Assembly (NCBI GenBank): GCA_001791045.1
Contig: MGDT01000006.1
Span: forward strand, 1 to 44,912
DNA length: 44,912 nucleotides
Direction: 5' to 3'
DNA from: Candidatus Uhrbacteria bacterium RIFCSPHIGHO2_01_FULL_63_20
GTDB lineage: Bacteria; Patescibacteriota; Patescibacteriia; UBA9934; GWF2-40-263
The translations under genes and the position numbers were made by a program. Of the stretch, positions 37,894-44,912 are shown piece after piece. How positions within the stretch are numbered: position 1 is the stretch's first letter; each line of letters begins with the position of its first letter. A model generated the notes under the pieces. The model saw only the letters and a list, made by a program, of their open reading frames with translations, was not told the origin of the DNA and did not search any database.

Positions 37894-37960
37894 ATAAACA
37901 AAAAGGAGGGGGTCCTCCAGGCGGCTAGCGTAGCAGACGCGAAGCGAGAAGGTCAAAAGG

Positions 37961-38008
37961 AAAAAAGGACCGAATTTGGCCCTACCTTCCTTTCGTCCTT
38001 GGTCCTTT
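37961..38008 (-). terminator. Terminator of the secE-rplA operon
   Basis: AAAGGACC (37964-37971) and GGTCCTTT (38001-38008) enclose GGGCC-AAATT-CGGTCC-type pairing, and the - strand runs into TTTTTTCC. It lies 3 bases past the rplA stop and contains tandem AAGGAC units. Confidence 0.7.
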
Positions 38009-38010
38009 CG

Positions 38011-38688
38011 TCACGCCTGGATGTGGATCGCGGGGCCCATCGTGGTCGCGACGGTCGCGGACTTCACGTAGATCCCCTTGGAGCTGGCCGGCTTCATCTT
38101 CTTGATAAGCTCGATGAGCGCGGTCAGGTTCTCCTTGAGCTTCGCCTCGTCGAAGGACACGCGGCCGAAGATCTGGTGCACGTTGCCGGCGCTGTCGTTC
38201 TTGAAGGTCTGCTTGCCGGCCTTCTGCTCGGCCACCATCTTGCCCACGTTGGGACCCACGGTGTCGGTCTTCGGGTTGGGCATGAGCCCCTTGGGACCCA
38301 GCGTCTTCGCGAGCTTGGCGAGCTTGGGCATCATCGCCGGGGTGGCGACGGCCACGTCGAAGTCGATCACCTGCTTGGTGGCGATCTCGGCGATGAGCTC
38401 TTCGCCGCCCACCAGGTCGGCGCCGGCCGCCTTGGCCTCCGCTTCCTTCGCGGCCTCGACGAACGCGGCCACGCGCTTGCTCTTGCCCACGCCGTGCGGG
38501 AACGCGATGGTGCCGCGCACCTGCTGGTCGCCCTTGGTCGGGTCGATGCCCAGGCGCACGTGCAGCTCGACCGACTCGTCGAACTCGCGCTTGGGCAGGG
38601 TCTTCACGAGCGCGATCGCCTCGTCCACGGTGTAGGTCTTTTTCGGATCGACCATCTTCTTCGCCTCCAAGGTTTTCTTACCGGCCAT
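38011..38688 (-). CDS. rplA: 50S ribosomal protein L1
   Basis: The protein has 225 residues. The L1 pattern is clear: KKTYTVDEAIALVKTLPKREFDESVELHVRLGIDPTKGDQQVRGTIAFPHGVGKSKRVAAF, ADLVGGEEL, the FDVAVATPAMMPKLAKLAKTLGPKGLMPNPKTDTV segment and VHQIFGRVSFDEAKLKENLTALI. L1 forms the 50S stalk near the E site and commonly represses its own operon by binding its mRNA. It is the last gene of the secE-nusG-rplK unit; rplJ and rplL do not follow. Confidence 0.98.
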   Translation of the reverse strand: MAGKKTLEAKKMVDPKKTYTVDEAIALVKTLPKREFDESVELHVRLGIDPTKGDQQVRGTIAFPHGVGKSKRVAAFVEAAKEAEAKAAGADLVGGEELIAEIATKQVIDFDVAVATPAMMPKLAKLAKTLGPKGLMPNPKTDTVGPNVGKMVAEQKAGKQTFKNDSAGNVHQIFGRVSFDEAKLKENLTALIELIKKMKPASSKGIYVKSATVATTMGPAIHIQA

Positions 38689-38744
38689 ATGGTTGTGGTG
38701 TTAGCGGCTTAACGCCTCCCACGATTAAATTATTTTTTTCCAAC

Positions 38745-39089
38745 TCACGCCTTGTTCCTCTCCTCCATCCAGTCGCGGTACACGATGCGGAAGTGCATCC
38801 AGAAGAGCGGGGCGGCGATGATGAGCAGCGACAGGTCGCGGGTGGCCGACTGCTGCTTCTGCACGAGCGCCTGCTTGGCTTCGTTGCCGCGCTGGATCTC
38901 GCACTGCTCGGGGGTCTGGTAGGCCGGGTCGCAATACACGGCGTAATTGGGGGCGTCGGCAGCCGGGAAGACGAACGTCTTGAGCGAGATGTTCACCAGG
39001 TCCGCGACCGAGAACACCAGGATCATGAGCGTGACGAACGACACGAGCGAGAAGTAGATGCGCAGGATGACGCTTCCTCCTTTGGTCAT
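38745..39089 (-). CDS. Two-TM protein between rplK and rplA
   Basis: The protein has 114 residues from the ATG at 39089 (MTKGGSVILRIYFSLVSFVTLMILVFSVADLV). It has TM segments near residues 8-30 and 84-100, and an extracytoplasmic stretch with two cysteines (YCDPAYQTPEQCEIQ) that could form a disulfide. No Shine-Dalgarno precedes the ATG; an AGGAGG occurs just inside the gene. It is not a ribosomal protein and breaks the usual rplK-rplA adjacency. No family was recognised. Confidence 0.65.
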   Translation of the reverse strand: MTKGGSVILRIYFSLVSFVTLMILVFSVADLVNISLKTFVFPAADAPNYAVYCDPAYQTPEQCEIQRGNEAKQALVQKQQSATRDLSLLIIAAPLFWMHFRIVYRDWMEERNKA

Positions 39090-39119
39090 ATAGGTCGAAT
39101 AGGTCTTATTGGTCCTATT
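39084..39119. repeat. Four tandem 9-bp GGTCNNATW units over the start of the two-TM gene
   Basis: GGTCATATA, GGTCGAATA, GGTCTTATT and GGTCCTATT follow without gaps from 39084. They fill the gap between the rplK stop and the two-TM gene, whose start codon (39087-39089) lies inside the first unit. Confidence 0.8.
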
Positions 39120-39541
39120 TATACCACGTCCACGCCCATCTGCCTTGCGGTACCTGCGATGATCTTCATCGCGGCGTCCACGTCCTTCGTGTTCAGGTCC
39201 GGCAGTTTCTTCTCGGCGATTTCCTTCAGCTGCGCCTTGGTGATCTTGCCGGCCTTGTCCTGGTTGGGCTTGCCGGAACCCTTCTTGATGTTGGCGGCCT
39301 TCGCGATGAGCTGCGAGGCCGGGGCGATCTTGGTCACGAAGTCGAAGCTGCGGTCCTCGTACACGTTGATGATGATCGGCACCACCTCGCCGCGACGATC
39401 CTGGGTCGCGTCGTTGAACTGCTTCACGAACGCCGCGATGTTCAGCCCGTGCTGACCGAGCGCCGGACCGACCGGCGGGGCCGGGGTGGCCGCGCCTCCC
39501 ATGATCTGGAGCTTGACTTGGGTTACGAGTTTCTTGGCCAT
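39119..39541 (-). CDS. rplK: 50S ribosomal protein L11
   Basis: The protein has 140 residues. [36 protein letters not shown] is the L11 N-terminal domain, and [50 protein letters not shown] the rRNA-binding domain. L11 sits in the GTPase-associated centre and is needed for factor binding and the RelA response. The start is 8 bases after the nusG stop. Confidence 0.98.
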   Translation of the reverse strand: MAKKLVTQVKLQIMGGAATPAPPVGPALGQHGLNIAAFVKQFNDATQDRRGEVVPIIINVYEDRSFDFVTKIAPASQLIAKAANIKKGSGKPNQDKAGKITKAQLKEIAEKKLPDLNTKDVDAAMKIIAGTARQMGVDVV

Positions 39542-39548
39542 ACATCAA

Positions 39549-40094
39549 TCAAATCTTCTTGATCTGGAGGAAGTCGAGCTCGACCGGCGTCTCGCGGCCG
39601 AACATGGACACGAGCACCTTCACCTTGCCGCGCTCGGCGTCGATCTCGGACACCTTGCCCTCGAAGTTCTTGAACGGCCCGTCGACGATGGTGACCGGGC
39701 TGCCGGCCTCCACGTCCACCGTGAACTCCGGCTCGTTGATCCCCATGCGCTTCTGCAGCGCGGCGATCTCCTCGTCGGCGATCGGGGTGGGCGTCGTGCC
39801 CGTGCCGATGAACCCGGTCACGTTGGGCGTGTTGCGCACCACGTACCACGAGTCGTCGGTGACCAGCATGTCCACGAGCACGTAGCCGGGGAAGATCTTT
39901 TCCTCCACCGTCTTGCGCTTGCCGTTCTTGATGCGGATCTTCTTCTCCTTGGGGACCAGGACCGAGAAGATCTTGTCGGTCATGTCCATGGTCTCGATGC
40001 GCTGCATCAGGTTCTCCTGCACGTTCTCCTCGTAGCCGGAGTAGGTGTGGATGGCGTACCAGCGGCGGCCATGCTTGGCGATCTGTTTAGGCAT
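39549..40094 (-). CDS. nusG: Transcription elongation/antitermination factor NusG
   Basis: The protein has 181 residues. The NGN domain has RRWYAIHTYSGYEENVQENL, VPKEKKIRIKNGKRKTVEEKIFPGYVLVDM and NTPNVTGFIG. The KOW motif is VTIVDGPFKNFEGKVSEIDAERGKVKVLV. NusG binds RNA polymerase and couples it with Rho and the ribosome. It lies 6 bases after secE, in the standard order. Confidence 0.98.
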   Translation of the reverse strand: MPKQIAKHGRRWYAIHTYSGYEENVQENLMQRIETMDMTDKIFSVLVPKEKKIRIKNGKRKTVEEKIFPGYVLVDMLVTDDSWYVVRNTPNVTGFIGTGTTPTPIADEEIAALQKRMGINEPEFTVDVEAGSPVTIVDGPFKNFEGKVSEIDAERGKVKVLVSMFGRETPVELDFLQIKKI

Positions 40095-40100
40095 ACCTCC

Positions 40101-40325
40101 TTACTTGGAAAGACGGATGAGCTGCTCGAGCCCGAGCGACAGCGCCCAGTCGAGCGCGGCGAACGCCGCGGCCAGGGCGACCCCGACCACGATCACGAGC
40201 GCGCTGTAGCGCACCACGTCCGCGCGGCTGGGCCAGGCGACCTTCTCGAGTTCCTCTTTGGCTTCACGCAGGTACCGGAGGAACCAGATGACCGGATTGC
40301 GCGTTTTGGCGGCGATTGCCTCCAT
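40101..40325 (-). CDS. secE: Preprotein translocase subunit SecE
   Basis: The protein has 74 residues, with one TM segment near residues 41-60 (SALVIVVGVALAAAFAALDWALS) after the SecE amphipathic region FLRYLREAKEELEKVAWPSRADVVRY. The motif EL-x-KV-W-PSR is diagnostic. It belongs to SecYEG. It heads the operon; the ATG is 11 bases past a hairpin in the leader. Confidence 0.97.
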   Translation of the reverse strand: MEAIAAKTRNPVIWFLRYLREAKEELEKVAWPSRADVVRYSALVIVVGVALAAAFAALDWALSLGLEQLIRLSK

Positions 40326-40336
40326 AATTGCTATCT

Positions 40337-40353
40337 AAAAACCCCTTTCGGGG
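40337..40353 (-). other. Terminator-like hairpin in the secE operon leader
   Basis: On the - strand CCCC GAAA GGGG is followed by TTTTTAG. It lies just downstream of the promoter at 40364-40392 and 11 bases before secE, so either it ends gyrB readthrough or it attenuates the operon. Confidence 0.6.
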
Positions 40354-40363
40354 CGATGTGGGG

Positions 40364-40392
40364 ATAATAAAGGAGGGGGTGGAAAGTGTCAA
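40364..40392 (-). promoter_or_regulatory. Strong promoter of the secE-nusG-rplK operon
   Basis: On the - strand TTGACA (40387-40392) and TATTAT (40364-40369) are 17 bases apart. The start would be near 40357, giving a leader of about 30 bases that contains the hairpin. It lies directly after the gyrB stop. Confidence 0.8.
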
Positions 40393-40398
40393 CCCGGC

Positions 40399-43445
<3,047 letters not shown>

Positions 43446-43452
43446 GCGATGA

Positions 43453-43518
43453 AGGCTCGTAGGCACTCAGGCCCTAAGGATTTCCCGCAAGCCTTGTCGC
43501 CTGCGAGCCTGTTCGCCT
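43453..43518 (+). repeat. AGGC/GCCT octamer-period palindromic element
   Basis: AGGC occurs at 43453, 43461 and 43469, and GCCT at 43491, 43499, 43507 and 43515, all at exact 8-base steps, with a spacer of about 18 bases. The two arms are complementary, so a large hairpin can form. GCCTGCGAGCCT is shared with the dnaE insert at 22578-22615. Confidence 0.75.
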
Positions 43519-43529
43519 AAGCTCTCCCC

Positions 43530-44636
43530 ATGCGCCTGAATCCCGGAAGACTCCGCAGCATGGACTGGCCGCTCGCCTTCGCGGCGTTCACGCTGCTCGC
43601 GTTCGGGTTGTCCGCCATCTATTCGGTGGCGCTTTCCCAGCCGGAGTCCGATTTCCTGAACGTGAAGAAACAGCTGTTCGCGACCGCGATCGCTCTCGCG
43701 TTGTTCCTGTTCGCCGCGCGCGGCAATTACCGGCTGCTGCGCAATTGGAGCACGGTGCTCTACGGCGCCGGGGTGCTCATGCTCGTAGCCGTGCTCGTGC
43801 TCGGGACCGACGTGCGTGGGACCTCGGGGTGGTTCGATCTGGGTCCCCTCCGGTTCCAACCGGTCGAATACATGAAGTTCGCGCTCGCGGTCGCGCTCGC
43901 GGCGTATTTTTCCACGCGCCGCTCGCGGTTCGCCGTCCGCGAGATGCTTGAGAGCGGCGCCTTGGCCGCCGTACCGGCATTCCTCGTGATGCTGCAGCCC
44001 GACCTCGGTTCCGCGCTCCTCTTGCTCGCGCAGTGGGTGGTCCTCTCCCTGTTCGCGGGGATGCGCGTGCGACATCTGGTCCCGCTCGTCGCGGGCACGG
44101 CGATCATGGCGTTCGTCGCCTGGCACGGGCTGCTCGCCGACTATCAGAAGGCGCGCGTGATGTCGTTCATCGATCCCGCGTCCGATCCGCTGGGACAGGG
44201 GTACAACGTGCAGCAGGCGATCATCGCGATCGGCTCGGGCGGGTGGTTCGGGCGCGGGCTCGGCTTCGGGTCGCAAAGCCAGCTCAAGTTCCTTCCCGAG
44301 TCCCAGACGGACTTCATTTTCGCCGTCATCGCCGAGGAGCTCGGCTTCCTCGGCGTATGCGTGATCCTTTCCGCGTTCGCCGTGGTGTCCTATCGCCTGT
44401 TCAAGGTCGCCTCGGGCGCGCGCGACGATTTCACCAGCTACCTCATGGTGGCGTTCGCTTCGGTGCTCGTCACGCAGCTGTCGGTGAACGTCGGGGCGAA
44501 CCTGGGGCTCCTGCCCGTGACCGGCGTCACCCTCCCGCTCGTGAGTTATGGCGGAAGCTCGCTCCTCTTCACCCTGCTCATGCTCGGGGTGGCCCAAAGC
44601 GCCGCGATCCATGCGAGACGCACGGACTTGACCTAG
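43530..44636 (+). CDS. rodA: RodA/FtsW (SEDS)-family cell-wall polymerase
   Basis: The protein has 368 residues with about ten TM segments. RFQPVEYMKFALAVALAAYFS (near residues 107-127), DLGSALLLLAQWVVLSLF (near residue 157), ESQTDFIFAVIAEELGFLG (near residue 254, with the catalytic aspartate region) and the C-terminal LPLVSYGGSSLLFTLLMLG are SEDS signatures. RodA rather than FtsW is chosen for the shorter N-terminus and the PEYM/KFAL pattern, but the two are hard to separate. It polymerises glycan strands from lipid II with a class B PBP. Confidence 0.85.
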   Translation: MRLNPGRLRSMDWPLAFAAFTLLAFGLSAIYSVALSQPESDFLNVKKQLFATAIALALFLFAARGNYRLLRNWSTVLYGAGVLMLVAVLVLGTDVRGTSGWFDLGPLRFQPVEYMKFALAVALAAYFSTRRSRFAVREMLESGALAAVPAFLVMLQPDLGSALLLLAQWVVLSLFAGMRVRHLVPLVAGTAIMAFVAWHGLLADYQKARVMSFIDPASDPLGQGYNVQQAIIAIGSGGWFGRGLGFGSQSQLKFLPESQTDFIFAVIAEELGFLGVCVILSAFAVVSYRLFKVASGARDDFTSYLMVAFASVLVTQLSVNVGANLGLLPVTGVTLPLVSYGGSSLLFTLLMLGVAQSAAIHARRTDLT

Positions 44637-44692
44637 CTCTTTTCATCTTCCGTCAGGGTGGTACTGTGGATACGTAACCCCCACGTTTCCAT

Positions 44693-44912
44693 ATGACGAG
44701 CCCTCCTCATTCTTGGAATGACCGTACAAAGCTCGTTTCCGCCTGCGCCATGTGCGAGAGCAAGACCGGGATGGATGCCAAGGTGCTCGGCGAGGACCAG
44801 GAGGCGAGCCTCGTGCACGCCACCTGCCGCCGGTGCGGGTCCTCCACGCTGTCGCTCGTGATGGCCCTGGGCGAGGCCGCGACGTCGCTCGCGCTCGTCA
44901 CCGACCTGTCCG
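44693..44912 (+). CDS. Zinc-ribbon protein of unknown function (cut by window end)
   Basis: It starts at the ATG at 44693 (MTSPPHSWNDRTKLVSACAMCESKTGM) and runs to the window edge, 73 codons visible. CAMC (near residue 18) and CRRC (near residue 48), about 30 residues apart, make a zinc ribbon. The pattern LVHATCRRCGSSTLSLVMALGEAATSLALVTDL resembles a family of small CPR proteins with a treble-clef or ribbon and a helical tail, known to me only as hypothetical. No regulatory role can be assigned. Confidence 0.7.
   Translation, partial: MTSPPHSWNDRTKLVSACAMCESKTGMDAKVLGEDQEASLVHATCRRCGSSTLSLVMALGEAATSLALVTDLS

Overview
The window looks like a GC-rich genome of the Candidate Phyla Radiation (Patescibacteria). 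This is an inference from gene style, not a database match. The grounds are a threonyl-tRNA synthetase that starts directly at the editing domain, a double-length ThyX-like protein, many short one- or two-TM proteins of unknown function, and small palindromic or short-period repeats inserted into housekeeping genes (dnaE, gatB, miaA, gyrB). No rRNA, tRNA, CRISPR array, transposase or integrase was recognised.

Layout. 1-3.7 kb is core: the tail of an unknown gene, a small 4-TM EamA/SMR-like protein, pheT, a small TM/coiled-coil protein and an HD-domain protein. 3.7-14.1 kb is an accessory region. It holds a broken PIF1-like helicase tail, a palindromic repeat cluster, a zinc-ribbon membrane protein, and an AT-richer block carrying an EcoRI-type adenine methylase translationally coupled to a DUF262-HNH nuclease, followed by a 1185-residue protein of unknown function. 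After that come a SAM-I riboswitch in front of an orphan 100-residue gene, a Doc-type toxin with its antitoxin, a promoter/terminator-bounded structured RNA, a small conserved protein, and a Fic enzyme whose promoter carries three copies of one operator. 14.1-27.6 kb returns to core and semi-core genes: a DUF2779 nuclease-like protein, M23 peptidase, ABC-F ATPase, CDP-alcohol phosphatidyltransferase, dnaE, a baseplate-J-like membrane protein, thrS, and two proteins of unknown function.

27.6-38 kb carries miaA, gatB, tmk, dut, a tandem ThyX-like protein, an LCP-family protein and a two-domain dCTP deaminase. Together Dcd, Dut, ThyX and Tmk form a dCTP to dTDP route within about 6.3 kb. 38-44.9 kb holds a leftward secE-nusG-rplK-(2-TM protein)-rplA operon with a strong promoter just past gyrB, then a rightward pair (one-TM exported protein, rodA-like SEDS protein) and a zinc-ribbon gene cut by the window end.

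The best candidates for something new are the methylase/DUF262-HNH/large-protein block, the SAM-I riboswitch controlling an orphan gene (with a palindromic element inside the riboswitch), the unclassified RNA at about 12.1-12.27 kb, and the repeat families that have entered coding sequences in frame.
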